Assembly (NCBI RefSeq): GCF_015326965.1
Contig: NZ_CP017659.1
Span: 4,034,501-4,098,500 of the forward strand
Source of the DNA: Paenibacillus sp. JZ16
Lineage (GTDB): Bacteria > Bacillota > Bacilli > Paenibacillales > Paenibacillaceae
DNA: 64,000 nt
Reading direction: 5' to 3'
In this document: one piece after another, positions 1 through 9,792 of the stretch
How positions within the stretch are numbered: position 1 is the first letter of the stretch
Layout: each line of letters opens with the position of its first letter
Translations under genes and position numbers: made by a program
Notes under the pieces: model-generated
The model's database searches: none
Told to the model about the DNA's origin: nothing
Seen by the model: only the letters and a program-made list of their open reading frames with translations

Positions 1-331
1 TCTCGTCTATTTGCATTCCTATTTCAGCACCGCGCGTTGTTTGATAATGACCTTTCGATTCTTCCTCCATCCTGATCGCGACAACGGCATCATCTCTGTA
101 GAACACCGCGATGCCGGAATCGTAATCAAATACGCCCCTGGCATGCTCTTGGCCTTTCCCAAGCACTTCTTCAGCTTCCGCACGATTCATGCCGTAGTAT
201 ACCTTCTGGCCATTGTCTAACCGCACGATTCCCATATCTTCTGCGGTAAACTTCTCTTTAGGCTCATCGCTTCCACTGCAGCCTCCGAAGACCAGGATCA
301 ACAATATCAACAAGCAGAAGTATCTAATCAT
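1..331 (-). CDS. Putative lipoprotein, partial (C-terminus outside window)
   Basis: Read on the minus strand, an ATG at 331-329 follows a strong GGAGGAGGAG ribosome site and opens a frame that stays open to the window edge (110 codons). The N-terminus has a hydrophobic stretch ending in a lipobox (LVFGGC, Cys at about residue 18), so the product should be a membrane-anchored lipoprotein facing the outside. The mature part is acidic and mixed (DNGQKVYYGM, DYDSGIAVFY) and resembles no family I can name. The C-terminus lies beyond base 1, so length and function cannot be judged. Confidence 0.7.
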   Translation of the reverse strand, partial: MIRYFCLLILLILVFGGCSGSDEPKEKFTAEDMGIVRLDNGQKVYYGMNRAEAEEVLGKGQEHARGVFDYDSGIAVFYRDDAVVAIRMEEESKGHYQTTRGAEIGMQIDE

Positions 332-470
332 GTACTCCTCCTCCTTTGGAGTTTTTTTACAAGATTTTACCATATAAAACTTTGCACAGGGCACTATTTT
401 TTACCTGGGAAGTATGTCATCAAAAGTGCATGCTCACAAAAGATTCAGCATTCGAACAGTATTCAGCCAA

Positions 471-509
471 GAAAAAAGATGCCCCATCAGTTCCGAAATC
501 TGATGGGGC
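471..509 (-). terminator. Rho-independent terminator after aguA
   Basis: The stem GCCCCATCAG / CTGATGGGGC is a perfect 10-bp inverted repeat, followed on the minus strand by ATCTTTTTT. It lies about 40 bases after the stop of the alpha-glucuronidase gene and would end the xylan-utilisation transcript. Confidence 0.85.
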
Positions 510-546
510 ACCCCCCTATATTTTCGTATTCAGTTATAAAATGAAC

Positions 547-2634
547 TTAATATATCGTCCGCCCCTGTTCATCCGGCACACCAGATTTACGGAAGAAATA
601 CGTGTTGATCACATCCCGCCAATGCTTCGCATGCTCGGCTTGATCCGTGAGCCGCTCCTTCACTTGAACGAAGCGCTCCGGATCGACCTTTCCTTCCAAT
701 GAGGTCCAGGCCTCAAGCAGTCCTGCCGCTGCTTCCGCCCCGCCAAAATGTGAGTCATAGATATGCTGAATCACCGTTTTGCCGGATTTCAGCACATGGG
801 AATACGGCACATGATGGAAGAACAGCAGCAGCTCGTCAGGACAATCCGCCAGTGAATCATATCGGGCCTTATTCGGCCCGAAATACTGCGCGGTATAGCC
901 TGTACCCGATGTCACCGTGCGATCGACGCCCATCCCGTCCCGATCGGCGAAATGGTACGTGCCCCACCTTGAATATTCATAGCCGTCCACATCCGGACCG
1001 TAATGCGTATGCGGCGTAATCATCCAGCCCACCCCGAGCGGGGCGGTATAGCTTTCATAGATCGGCCACGATTGCATCAGCATGTCACATACTGTGTGGA
1101 CCACCGTGTCGTCATTGCCGAAGGTCAGCCTCGTCCATTCATCCGCGATCCCCTCGGAGGACAATTCCGGATCCCAGACCAGACGTCCGAAGCCATACAG
1201 ATTCGCCTGTGCCAAGGTGTGCCCCGTCCAGTTCTCATCATTTCCGATGTTGGAAACGGCGGCGATCCCGCTGTATTTCATGTCGTGCAGCGAACCGTTC
1301 ACGATCTTCTTCACCTCGGACCCCGACCCATTCGCATAGGTATCGAAATCCAGCACCTCTTTCCACTGCGGCACCAAATAGCATACGTGGCGCTGCTGCC
1401 CCGTATATTCCTGGGCGACCTGAAACTCCAGCACTTGATTGGTCTCTTTCATGCTGCCGAACAGCGGCGACACCGGTTCCCGCACTTGAAAGTCCATGGG
1501 CCCGTTCTTAATCTGCAGCAGCACATTGTCCTTAAACCTGCCGTCCAGCGGGGTAAAATGATCATAGGCCGCCCGCGCTCGGTCTGTGCTGCGATCGCGC
1601 CAATCCTGCATGCAGTTGTATACGAAGCAGCGCCAGATGACGAGCCCGCCATGCGGCTCCAAGGCCTCAGCGAGCATATTGGCGCCATCGGCATGGTCCC
1701 TTCCATAGGCAAACGGGCCGGGGCGATGCTCCGAATCCGCCTTCACCAGGAAGCCGCCGAAGTCCGGGATATGATCATAAATCTCATCCGCCGTATCCTT
1801 CCACCACTGTCGAACCTCTTCGCTCAGCGGATCGGAGGTCGATACGCCGCCGATATGCAGCGGAGCCGCAAAGTTAATGCTCAAGTACAATGAAATGCCA
1901 TATTCCCGGAAGATATCCGCGACCTTCGCAATCGTCGGCAAATATTCCGCGGTAATGAACTTCGTCTCGATCTCATGCACATTGACGTTATTAATGGAGA
2001 TGGCATTCAATCCCACGGAAGCCAATAAGCGGGCGTAGTCTCTTACGCGATCCAGATTTTCGGTGAACCGTCCGTTTTCGTAAAAAATCGAGTGGCCCGA
2101 GTACCCGCGTTCCACCGAGCCGTCGGCATTGTCCCATTGATTGATCATCCGCAGTCCATTCACTGGTAGCTCGGTCATCTTCAAACCGGTTAACGGTTGG
2201 TGGGAGGCCAGCAATCTCAATAAATGAAACACCCCATATAATACACCTTTGCCCGATCCACCGGTCAGTACCAGCTTTTCCTGCTGCCCTTGTATTGAAT
2301 GCTCCAGCTGAAAGCCTTCTGCGCCTAGCTGGGCTGCCATCCGGCTCCTGTCCTCGCCTAAGTCGACTCCATCTATTTCTCCCACGCCGGGTTCGGCTGA
2401 TGTCGAGATGCGCACCTCGAAGTAAAATGAAGACGGGGCCTCGGACGTGATGACCGGGACAATACCCAGCATGGATTGGCACGCCCTCTTCAGTTCCTCC
2501 ATGGCGGCGTTCGCAACCCGCGACTGCTGCAGGTCTGCTACAATCGTGCCGAGCAGTCTGCTGTATCCGGAGGCAAGCTCCCGGTCCTTGATGGGCGCAT
2601 ACTGCAGCCACGCTTTATATAAAGTGCTGTTCAA
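547..2634 (-). CDS. aguA: Alpha-glucuronidase, GH67 (cytoplasmic)
   Basis: Removes 4-O-methylglucuronic acid (or glucuronic acid) from the non-reducing end of aldouronic acids such as aldotetraouronate. I start at a TTG at 2634 because GGAGGAAC lies 5-12 bases upstream; this gives 695 residues, the usual GH67 length, and leaves out an implausible Arg/Pro-rich extension. Family landmarks: ADSEHRPGP with the likely acid Glu at about 302, then [12 protein letters not shown] (Asp about 369) and [10 protein letters not shown] (Glu about 386), matching the acid/Asp/Glu triad known for GH67. No signal peptide, so it acts on imported oligomers. It is last in the importer-xylanase-glucuronidase run; a GC-rich hairpin (2730-2748) lies between it and the xylanase and may be a partial terminator or processing stem. 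Confidence 0.96.
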   Translation of the reverse strand: MNSTLYKAWLQYAPIKDRELASGYSRLLGTIVADLQQSRVANAAMEELKRACQSMLGIVPVITSEAPSSFYFEVRISTSAEPGVGEIDGVDLGEDRSRMAAQLGAEGFQLEHSIQGQQEKLVLTGGSGKGVLYGVFHLLRLLASHQPLTGLKMTELPVNGLRMINQWDNADGSVERGYSGHSIFYENGRFTENLDRVRDYARLLASVGLNAISINNVNVHEIETKFITAEYLPTIAKVADIFREYGISLYLSINFAAPLHIGGVSTSDPLSEEVRQWWKDTADEIYDHIPDFGGFLVKADSEHRPGPFAYGRDHADGANMLAEALEPHGGLVIWRCFVYNCMQDWRDRSTDRARAAYDHFTPLDGRFKDNVLLQIKNGPMDFQVREPVSPLFGSMKETNQVLEFQVAQEYTGQQRHVCYLVPQWKEVLDFDTYANGSGSEVKKIVNGSLHDMKYSGIAAVSNIGNDENWTGHTLAQANLYGFGRLVWDPELSSEGIADEWTRLTFGNDDTVVHTVCDMLMQSWPIYESYTAPLGVGWMITPHTHYGPDVDGYEYSRWGTYHFADRDGMGVDRTVTSGTGYTAQYFGPNKARYDSLADCPDELLLFFHHVPYSHVLKSGKTVIQHIYDSHFGGAEAAAGLLEAWTSLEGKVDPERFVQVKERLTDQAEHAKHWRDVINTYFFRKSGVPDEQGRTIY

Positions 2635-2829
2635 TGTCAGTTCCTCCTTCTTTGGCCAAAAGTCAGTGCCATCTCTTCGGATTGCCGTTGTCTTAAACCT
2701 CGGCTTTCCGTCAAAGCCAAAATACAGATGCCGGCCACAAGGACCGGCAACATGACAAGCTGATGGGAGCCTTAATCGCATATATTGCTTTCTATTTGAT
2801 TAGGATGAACTTGATCCGTCCAAGACGGA

Positions 2830-3846
2830 TTACACCTTGACCATATGCTCCACCAAGCGATGAAACGCCGGTTTCGGCTGATGCCGCTCATCGAACAGGA
2901 AGGGCCAATTCTTCCGCCCCCGTACCGGGAAATTGTCCAGCCAAGTGTAATCGTCGGCAGCTCCCCAGAAGGTAACGGACGTAATATGATCCCGGTACTC
3001 CTTCAGAATGCCAAACATCGCCTCATACCGCTTGGCTTGAGCCTCCAGAAGTTCTTCCGGTGCTTCGGTCAGATCCTTCCGCTTGTCTTCAAACCGGAAC
3101 ATCGATACATCGAGCTCGGTGAGTTGAAGCTGCAGGCCGAGCGATGCATACTTCTCGATCGCGGAGCGGATATCATCAAGAGCCGGATCGTACAGATTCC
3201 AGTGCGCCTGCAATCCTATGCCATGGATCGGCGTTCCTTGATCCAGCAGCGACTTGACCAGCGTATGGATTTTGTCCCGCTTGTGCGGGTGGGACTCATT
3301 GTAATCGTTATAGAACAACAACGCCGCCGGGTCGGCTTCATGAGCATACTCGAATGCCTTGGAGATGAACTCCGGACCCGCAATGTCCAGCCACTTGGAC
3401 GGACGGAGAAGTTCGGCGCCTTCATCCGCAATTACTTCGTTGACAACGTCCCAGGCGTAAATATCGCCCTTGTACCGCTTTACGACCGTGTCGGTATGCG
3501 ACTTTAACCGTTGGTACAGCGTGGCTTTATCCACCAGGTTCCCGTTCTTGTCTTCGAACAGCCAATCGGTTGTTTGGTTATGCCATACCAGTGTATGGCC
3601 GCGCATCTTCATTCCATGCTTGCGGGCGAAAGCGGCAAGCCGGTCCGCATCCTCGAACGTATACGTATCCTCCGCCGGGTGCACGCTGACAAACTTCATT
3701 TCATTTTCCGCCGTGATGCTGTTGAAATGATAGGATAGCAATTCCTCCTGCGTTTCGATCGTCCGCGGGTTCACGGCTGCTCCAATGAGAAAGTCATCCG
3801 CGAACATTTCCTTCAGCCTGGGTTCACTTCGCTGCGTGTTAGACAT
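2830..3846 (-). CDS. Endo-1,4-beta-xylanase, GH10 (cytoplasmic)
   Basis: Retaining xylanase that should cut short xylo-oligosaccharides or aldouronates inside the cell. Start chosen at ATG 3846 (MSNTQRS) with AAGGAGGG 7 bases upstream; 338 residues, one bare GH10 domain without signal peptide or carbohydrate-binding module. The acid/base Glu is in WDVVNE (about residue 137) and the nucleophile in LTELDVS (about 244); the WHNQT and ENEMKF motifs of the GH10 barrel are also present. Between it and the upstream permease gene is a 156-base gap containing a TGCACGG/CCGTGCA hairpin (3954-3969). Cytoplasmic GH10 paired with GH67 is the arrangement of Paenibacillus aldouronate clusters (xynB or xynA2 there). 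Confidence 0.95.
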   Translation of the reverse strand: MSNTQRSEPRLKEMFADDFLIGAAVNPRTIETQEELLSYHFNSITAENEMKFVSVHPAEDTYTFEDADRLAAFARKHGMKMRGHTLVWHNQTTDWLFEDKNGNLVDKATLYQRLKSHTDTVVKRYKGDIYAWDVVNEVIADEGAELLRPSKWLDIAGPEFISKAFEYAHEADPAALLFYNDYNESHPHKRDKIHTLVKSLLDQGTPIHGIGLQAHWNLYDPALDDIRSAIEKYASLGLQLQLTELDVSMFRFEDKRKDLTEAPEELLEAQAKRYEAMFGILKEYRDHITSVTFWGAADDYTWLDNFPVRGRKNWPFLFDERHQPKPAFHRLVEHMVKV

Positions 3847-4002
3847 ACGCAATCCCTCCTTGAATTTAGAGATCATAGCAAGATTGATGGTTTATGATCA
3901 TGATGCAACGACATCGGTTGGTCGATAGCAGCCATCCAAGCATGCTCCAGACCATGCACGGAGCCGTGCACACGATGTACTTATTTGGCGACTCCAGCAG
4001 GC

Positions 4003-4938
4003 TTACCCTTTCACCCCGCCAAGGGTCATCCCTTGCACGAAGTATTTTTGCAGGAACGGATACACCAGAATGATCGGCACGCTGGCCACAATGGTCATCG
4101 TTGCCCGTATAGAGGTCGGGGTGACCTGGTTCGCGCCGCTTTCCGAGCTTGCAAACTGGCTTGCATAGTCGTTGCCCGAATTCAGCGAGGAGTTGGAATT
4201 CTGGAGTATTTTCATCAACTCATACTGCAGGGTGCTAAGCTCGCTGTATGAAGAGTTATACAAGAATACGTCAAACCAGGAGTTCCACTGGGATACCGCC
4301 GTAAACAGCGATACCGTAGCAAGTACGGGCACGCATAGCGGAAGCACGATTTTCATGAACGTCGTGAATTCACCGGCGCCGTCGATCCGGGCCGATTCCA
4401 GAATTCCCTCCGGCAGTCCTTCAATGAAGGAACGGATGACGATAACGTTAAACACGCCGATCAGACCCGGAATGATGTACACCGAGAAGGTCCCCAGCAT
4501 GCCCAATTCGCGAATCAACAGGAAGTTCGGAATCAAACCGCCGCTGAAATACATCGTCAAGATGAAGGCAATCGATACGAATTTGCGCAGCACATATTCC
4601 GGACGGCTGATGGTATAGGCCACCATAGCACAGCAGAATACGGAAGTGATCGTACCGATCAACGTACGCAAAACCGAGATGAAGGTAGCGTGGAATATCG
4701 TGGCCTCGTTAAATACATATTTATAATTCTCCCACGTGAAATCCCGCGGCCATAAATAAATGCCGCCTTTTACCGAATCCGTCGCATGGTTGAAGGAAAC
4801 CGCGAGCGTATTAATGAACGGGTACAACGTGACAATCATGAGACAGATCATGAACATAATGTTAAAGGTATCGAATAACCGGTCCGCGGGAGACTTGAAC
4901 CGGGCGTGGGCCCGTGGTGAATCTGAAATCTTCGCCAT
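4003..4938 (-). CDS. ABC sugar importer permease (LplC/YtcP type)
   Basis: Second membrane subunit of a carbohydrate ABC importer of the Lpl/YtcP group, which in these bacteria carries oligosaccharides such as aldouronates. ATG 4938 follows AGGAGGATTCAT, giving 311 residues. Several hydrophobic helices are visible, including FNIMFMICLMIVTLYPFINTL near the N-terminus, and the EAA-type loop that contacts the ATPase reads LPEGILESARIDGAGE at about two thirds of the length. The C-terminus (YFVQGMTLGGVKG) is characteristic of this subgroup. It lies 52 bases after the other permease gene. No ATPase gene is present; these systems normally use a shared MsmX-type ATPase encoded elsewhere. Confidence 0.95.
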   Translation of the reverse strand: MAKISDSPRAHARFKSPADRLFDTFNIMFMICLMIVTLYPFINTLAVSFNHATDSVKGGIYLWPRDFTWENYKYVFNEATIFHATFISVLRTLIGTITSVFCCAMVAYTISRPEYVLRKFVSIAFILTMYFSGGLIPNFLLIRELGMLGTFSVYIIPGLIGVFNVIVIRSFIEGLPEGILESARIDGAGEFTTFMKIVLPLCVPVLATVSLFTAVSQWNSWFDVFLYNSSYSELSTLQYELMKILQNSNSSLNSGNDYASQFASSESGANQVTPTSIRATMTIVASVPIILVYPFLQKYFVQGMTLGGVKG

Positions 4939-4990
4939 ATGAATCCTCCTGTACGTTTTCTGATAGAGAACGGTCCTCGCAAGCTTTCGC

Positions 4991-6031
4991 TTAGAACAAT
5001 CGATCTTCGCCCAGTCTCTTCGCGATATGGTTGGCCGTGAACAAGAGTATGAAGCTGACGACCGTCTTGAACATGCCGGCTGCAATCGAGAGCGAGAAGT
5101 TGCCCATCTGAATACCGTATTTCAGCACGAAAATATCCAGGTTCTCGGAATAATCCACGTTCATGCCGTTACCAAGCAAATATTGCGGTTCAAAGCCGGA
5201 TTCGAGCAGGTTGCCGATATTCATGATCAGCAGGATGATGAATACTGGCTTTAGACCCGGCAAGGTAATGTTCCAGATCCGTTGAAAGCGTCCGGCGCCA
5301 TCGATTTCCGCCGCCTCGTACTGCGAGGGATCGATCATCGTCATGGCTGCCAAATATATAATGGTGTTCCAGCCGACATTCTTCCATACTTCCGAAACAC
5401 CGAGTATTCCCCAGAAATATTCCCCTTCCCCAAGCCATAAGATCGGTTCCTTAATAATCCCGAACCACATGAGGAGTTCATTGATAATCCCGCCGTCTGC
5501 GGACAGAGCCGTCGAAATAATGCTCGCTGCCACAACCCAAGAGATGAAATGGGGCAAATAACTGATCGTCTGCACGACCCGTTTGAACATCAAATTACGC
5601 AGCTCATTGAGCAGGATCGCTAACACAATCGCCGTAACAAAACCTAAGACAAGGTTGATAAAACTCATAGCGAGCGTGTTGCGCATGACCCGGAGGAAGT
5701 GTTCGTCCTGAAACAGAAAGGTAAAATGCTGCAAGCCTACCCATTCCTGATCGAATATCTTCTTGGCCGGTTTAAAATCCTGAAACGCGATGGTCCAGCC
5801 CCATAGCGGCAGGTACTTAAAGACAAACAACCATATCAAAAAAGGGATCGACATGAAGACCAGCGCCTTCTGCTGCAGCAGCTTCTGGAAGAAGCTTTTT
5901 TCGCCTGATGGCGGTTTATTGTTCAAACCAGTATTGTTTTTCCGTTGTTTATTGAAGAAACCTTTCGATACCGCCGGCGTTTCACGTAGCGCCGTCGTCT
6001 CTGCAGGTCCAATCGGGTTCGCCTTATCCAC
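4991..6031 (-). CDS. ABC sugar importer permease (LplB type)
   Basis: First membrane subunit of the oligosaccharide importer. The GTG at 6031 is chosen because AAGGAG lies 8 bases upstream; 346 residues. A polar N-terminal extension of about 50 residues precedes the first helix (ALVFMSIPFLIWLFVFKYLPLWG), typical of LplB proteins. The EAA loop reads YEAAEIDGAGRFQRIWNITLP. Gene order (binding protein, LplB, LplC) and short gaps indicate one transcript with the neighbours and a heteromeric pore with the permease at 4003-4938. Confidence 0.95.
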   Translation of the reverse strand: MDKANPIGPAETTALRETPAVSKGFFNKQRKNNTGLNNKPPSGEKSFFQKLLQQKALVFMSIPFLIWLFVFKYLPLWGWTIAFQDFKPAKKIFDQEWVGLQHFTFLFQDEHFLRVMRNTLAMSFINLVLGFVTAIVLAILLNELRNLMFKRVVQTISYLPHFISWVVAASIISTALSADGGIINELLMWFGIIKEPILWLGEGEYFWGILGVSEVWKNVGWNTIIYLAAMTMIDPSQYEAAEIDGAGRFQRIWNITLPGLKPVFIILLIMNIGNLLESGFEPQYLLGNGMNVDYSENLDIFVLKYGIQMGNFSLSIAAGMFKTVVSFILLFTANHIAKRLGEDRLF

Positions 6032-6130
6032 GGTTTCTTCTCCTTCCTATCCAGCCCGTACAATGGTTATAGAGGAGGAGGGGCGAATACAAACTTATCG
6101 AGTGGTCCGCCCCTGTTCTCCTCTTATCTA

Positions 6131-7816
6131 TTATTGTCCTTGGGCATTTGCGATTTTCTTGGCTACTTCCTCAGTGATCAGATCCTCATATCCCTTCACG
6201 TCCAGCTTGCTGAACTCGCCCACGTATTCGTTCCATATGCCGTCAAACTCCGCAGGGTTGGCAAGAACCAGTTTCGGAAAGTATTTACGCTGCAAATCGC
6301 TTTTCTTCTGCGTGAAGATTTGGGCCGGTGACCCCTGATCGATCGGAATGCTCCAAGCCGGATACCATGGACGGTCGTCCGGTGCCGCAAACAGCTGCGA
6401 GAAGGAATCGATGTCGTATGCTTCAAGCAATTTCTTGTCCGGTTCGGAGTAAGACATTTTCGCAACCTCAGGCTGGCGTCCTGCACCCACGGAATTACCG
6501 TCAGAAAGCGTAGAACCGTTGCCGTAACGAGGCCAGTTGTATTCAAAGTACTTGAAGCCGAAGGACTCGCGGAAGGCTTCCGTATTGGTCTGTGCAATCT
6601 GCTCTTCCGTACGGTAGAAGCGGCCGTTCTCATCTACGGAATACGTCTCGTCCTTGATGCCCCAGTTCGACAGAATTTGGTTCTCGTCCGTCAGCAGGTT
6701 GTTGAAATACTTCACAATGCGTTCCGGATCCTTCGCGCTGACGGAAATCCCTACGCCGCGGTTGTTCACAAAGGATGGCGGATCCAGATATTGATCCTTG
6801 GTATTCTCGTCGTATACGATCGGCAGCGCCATATATTCGAGATCGTCGTTACCCGATTTATTGGCTGTTTCGCGCAAGTTGTTCATCGCCTGGCCTACCT
6901 GCCATCTATAGTCGAAGAAGCCGAGCACCTTACCGGAAGTCAGCTTGGCAAGGTATTGATCATAATTGTCCACGAAAGAGGATTTATCGAACAGGCCTTC
7001 CGCATTCAGCTTGTTCAGCTCCTGCAGGTAACGCTTCGTAATGTCGTCGTCAGCGTAATCATTCGCTACGTGAGTCTCCATGTCGATGATGATGCCGCCA
7101 TCGTTCGGATAACCGGCCAAGTGCATCGGGGCATTGGTCAGGGCAAAAAATTTATCCTGCGTCGTCAGTGCCAGATATCCGGTCAAGCCTTCCTCCGGAT
7201 GCTTCTTCACGTAATCGCGAATCAGGTTCAGGTACTCGTCGAAGGTCTTGATTTTCGGGTAACCCGCTTCCTTCAGGACGCGGCGCTGAATCCAGAAGGC
7301 TCCTTGCTCGATATTGGGAGCCGACGTGTACTCTCCTACAACCGCACTTAACGGGAGGAAGTAAATGTTGCCGTCATCGGCTTTCATCAGATTGTAATAC
7401 GGCTCGTACACACGCTTGATGTTAGGGCCGTACTTATCGATCAGGTCATTGAGCGGAATGAAGGCGCCCGCCCCGACCAGCTTATCGATCGAGCTCCCCG
7501 GCACAATCACATCGGGATAATCGTTGCTGGCAATGAATGTTCCCACCTTGGTGTTCTCGTCTCCTACCAAATGCTCCATTTTAAAATTCACGCCGGTTTG
7601 GTCTTCGAAAATTTTACCGATGGTGGTTTCGTTCGTATTTTTGTCTTTACCTGCTGCGGAGTTGAAATAGGTGAAGGTGACCTTCTCTTCTTTCTTCACG
7701 CCTTCGCCGCCGGCGGCCGGTGCGTTATCCGCTGCCTCTTTACCGCCGCCGCAAGCCGCCAGAAGCGATACCATCATAACCACGGTCAGACAGCTTACCC
7801 AAAATTTCTTGTTCAT
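6131..7816 (-). CDS. Extracellular solute-binding lipoprotein of the aldouronate-type importer
   Basis: LplA-like binding protein that should capture methylglucuronoxylo-oligosaccharides outside the cell and hand them to the two permeases. The 561 residues begin with a lipoprotein signal (MNKKFWVSCLTVVMMVSLLAAC, lipobox LLAAC with Cys about 22), then a Gly/Ala/Lys-rich linker and a large two-lobed binding domain. AAGGGG lies somewhat far (about 13 bases) from the ATG. The substrate is inferred from the xylanase and glucuronidase genes downstream; the sequence alone does not fix it. The promoter carries a cre-like site. Confidence 0.93.
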   Translation of the reverse strand: MNKKFWVSCLTVVMMVSLLAACGGGKEAADNAPAAGGEGVKKEEKVTFTYFNSAAGKDKNTNETTIGKIFEDQTGVNFKMEHLVGDENTKVGTFIASNDYPDVIVPGSSIDKLVGAGAFIPLNDLIDKYGPNIKRVYEPYYNLMKADDGNIYFLPLSAVVGEYTSAPNIEQGAFWIQRRVLKEAGYPKIKTFDEYLNLIRDYVKKHPEEGLTGYLALTTQDKFFALTNAPMHLAGYPNDGGIIIDMETHVANDYADDDITKRYLQELNKLNAEGLFDKSSFVDNYDQYLAKLTSGKVLGFFDYRWQVGQAMNNLRETANKSGNDDLEYMALPIVYDENTKDQYLDPPSFVNNRGVGISVSAKDPERIVKYFNNLLTDENQILSNWGIKDETYSVDENGRFYRTEEQIAQTNTEAFRESFGFKYFEYNWPRYGNGSTLSDGNSVGAGRQPEVAKMSYSEPDKKLLEAYDIDSFSQLFAAPDDRPWYPAWSIPIDQGSPAQIFTQKKSDLQRKYFPKLVLANPAEFDGIWNEYVGEFSKLDVKGYEDLITEEVAKKIANAQGQ

Positions 7817-7849
7817 GCTCTTGACCTACCCCTTTCGGTCTCGTTAATT

Positions 7850-7868
7850 TGTAAGCACTTTCATTATA
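7850..7868 (-). promoter_or_regulatory. cre-like CcpA site overlapping the -10 box of the importer operon
   Basis: TGTAAGCACTTTCA (7850-7863) matches the catabolite-responsive element consensus TGWAANCGNTNWCA at 13 of 14 positions (G to A at position 8). On the minus strand it directly follows a perfect TATAAT (7868-7863), so CcpA bound here would cover the transcription start. The -35 is poor (TGAAAA at 17-base spacing), consistent with a promoter needing an activator such as the YesN-type regulator encoded upstream. Confidence 0.7.
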
Positions 7869-7998
7869 AGAGAGCTCAGGAGCGATTTTCACCCGTCAAT
7901 CTTTAGGTGATACTTTGAAAACTATAGAACCGTATCCATGGTCGTGAAAAATGGCAGCTCTGCGGCCTTCGCCGCACCTCTCCTCCTGATTAACGAAC

Positions 7999-8043
7999 AA
8001 ATCCTGCTGTAGTCACTCCGAACCGGAGTGCCAAGCAGGATTT
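7999..8043 (-). terminator. Hairpin after the YesM-type kinase gene
   Basis: A nested inverted repeat (AAATCCTGCT / AGCAGGATTT with inner CACTCCG / CGGAGTG) begins 6 bases after the kinase stop codon. The T-rich tail is short, so termination may be partial. Confidence 0.65.
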
Positions 8044-8049
8044 GCCCTG

Positions 8050-9792
8050 TTAGGTTTCGATGGGGATGGACAGTCTTATCCGGGTGCCTTGTCCAGGCGA
8101 GCTGTCGATTTCAAACTGGAACCGGCTTCCGTAATACAGCTTCAGCCGGTAAATCACGTTCTGAATGCCGATCCGCTCGCCCATCTCATCCTCGGTATCC
8201 AGGTAGCGGTAGATGCGTTCCACCTGCTCAGCGGACATGCCTGCCCCGTTATCCTGAATGCTGCAGATAAGGCTTTGGCCCTCGCGCACAACCTGAACTT
8301 CAATGCGACCCCCGTGCTTGAGCGGCTCAATGCCATGAATGCTGGCATTCTCCACAAAAGTAACGATGGCCATCTTCGGTATTTGCAAATGTCCTTCCTC
8401 TGCAGGGGCGTGAACCGAGTAATCGATTTTGTCGCCAAACCGGTATTTCTGGATTTCAAGGAAACAGTGAATAAACTCCACCTCTTCCTTGAGTGTCACC
8501 ATGTCTTTTTTCCAAACTAGGGAATTGCGGAAGATCTTAGCCATATTATGAATGATTTTTGCCGTCTCATCCTCATCCTTCATCAGACTGCGCATGCGGA
8601 TGGTCTCCAAGGCGTTAAAGAGAAAGTGCGGATTAATCTGGCTCTGCAGAGCGTTCAATTGCGCATGCCGCCGCTGAAGCTCCAAATTCTTCTTCTGGAT
8701 ATCCGCCACGTACACGTCATTGATCAAGCTCTTAAGCTGCAGGGTCATCCGGTTGAATTCACCCGTCAGCTGACCGATCTCGTCATATGCCTCAGCCTCT
8801 TGGATCGTGTCGTAATTCTGGTTCTTGACCTTCTTCATATGCTTGAGTATCCGTATCAGACGCACGTTCAGGGAACGGCTTATCCAGACAATCACCAAGG
8901 TCGGAAGCAGAAAGTTCAGGCAGGTCAGCACAATGACGAATCGCAAGGACTGATGCACGTCGCGCAGCACCACATCCTCTGGCGTCACCGCCATGATCGT
9001 CCAGGTGTTTAGATTGTTGGTCGTGAACGTATCGGTGTGAAACTCCAGAAACCTGTCGCCATGCACGATGCTGCTGTACGGCACGGAACCCTGCATAATA
9101 TCAACCTTCGGATCCGTGGTGTATTCGATATTTCCGGCACCGCTCAGCAGGTACACTTTGCCCTGCACATTCAGATTACTCATGATCTGCCGAATCGAGG
9201 GCATCCGCATATCAATCTTGAGATACTTGGTATGATCATCCTGGGAACTGAAATAATTCATGCTTCGGATGATGCTGAAGCTGTCCAATTGGCCATTCTT
9301 GCCCGTACGCATCACAATCGGCTGGGTTACGTTTTTGCCCGCAATTGCCTTGTACCAGGCCTCTTCCTTCACCTGGTCGCTAATATAATTAATGCCGCCG
9401 GAATACAGCAGGGTCGGATTGTCCACATACACCGTAATCTCGCTGACCGAATTGTACACGGCGCTGCCCGAATTCAAAATGCGGCGGAGATAGGTATCAT
9501 AAGCCTCGATATAATCGGCCGGATGATCGTACACCGTCTCCATAATCTCGTTCAACTGAATGTCCGTGTAGAAGACGGAGGAGATCTCCAGCGCGTCCTC
9601 GACTTCACGACGGAACTCATTCTTCATCTGCTCAAGCGCCACCGTTATATCCTGGATCCGCTGCTCCCTCACGCTGCCGGATGTCACGTTGTAGAAGATG
9701 AGGTTGGTGACCAGGATTGGCAAAAATACGGCCAGGAAATACATCAGCAGCATCTTGTCCCGCAGACGGACATTATTCAAGCTTGGCTTCAT
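8050..9792 (-). CDS. YesM-type sensor histidine kinase
   Basis: Membrane kinase of the LytS/YesM class that pairs with an AraC-type response regulator to control sugar uptake genes. 580 residues: first membrane helix about 15-35, a large extracytoplasmic dCache-like region to about 280, second helix about 284-305, HAMP, then HisKA_7TM-like/His_kinase domain with the phospho-accepting His in QSQINPHFLFN (about 389) and the ATP-binding motif QDNGAGM near the C-terminus. The ATG overlaps the stop of the regulator gene (ATGA), with AAGGGG 7 bases upstream, so the two are translationally coupled. The likely ligand is a xylan-derived oligosaccharide or the loaded binding protein, by context. Confidence 0.94.
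   Translation of the reverse strand: MKPSLNNVRLRDKMLLMYFLAVFLPILVTNLIFYNVTSGSVREQRIQDITVALEQMKNEFRREVEDALEISSVFYTDIQLNEIMETVYDHPADYIEAYDTYLRRILNSGSAVYNSVSEITVYVDNPTLLYSGGINYISDQVKEEAWYKAIAGKNVTQPIVMRTGKNGQLDSFSIIRSMNYFSSQDDHTKYLKIDMRMPSIRQIMSNLNVQGKVYLLSGAGNIEYTTDPKVDIMQGSVPYSSIVHGDRFLEFHTDTFTTNNLNTWTIMAVTPEDVVLRDVHQSLRFVIVLTCLNFLLPTLVIVWISRSLNVRLIRILKHMKKVKNQNYDTIQEAEAYDEIGQLTGEFNRMTLQLKSLINDVYVADIQKKNLELQRRHAQLNALQSQINPHFLFNALETIRMRSLMKDEDETAKIIHNMAKIFRNSLVWKKDMVTLKEEVEFIHCFLEIQKYRFGDKIDYSVHAPAEEGHLQIPKMAIVTFVENASIHGIEPLKHGGRIEVQVVREGQSLICSIQDNGAGMSAEQVERIYRYLDTEDEMGERIGIQNVIYRLKLYYGSRFQFEIDSSPGQGTRIRLSIPIET

Noticed and set aside
346..702. A 118-codon plus-strand frame at the start of the window
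   Set aside because: Runs through the aguA terminator and the antisense end of aguA; no ribosome site.
1003..1893. A 296-codon open frame antisense to aguA
   Set aside because: Arises from codon bias on the opposite strand; the GH67 frame has clear family motifs and a ribosome site, this one has neither.
3954..3969. TGCACGG-AG-CCGTGCA palindrome between permease and xylanase genes
   Set aside because: No T-tail and inside an apparent operon; may be a processing stem, too weak to call as terminator or operator.
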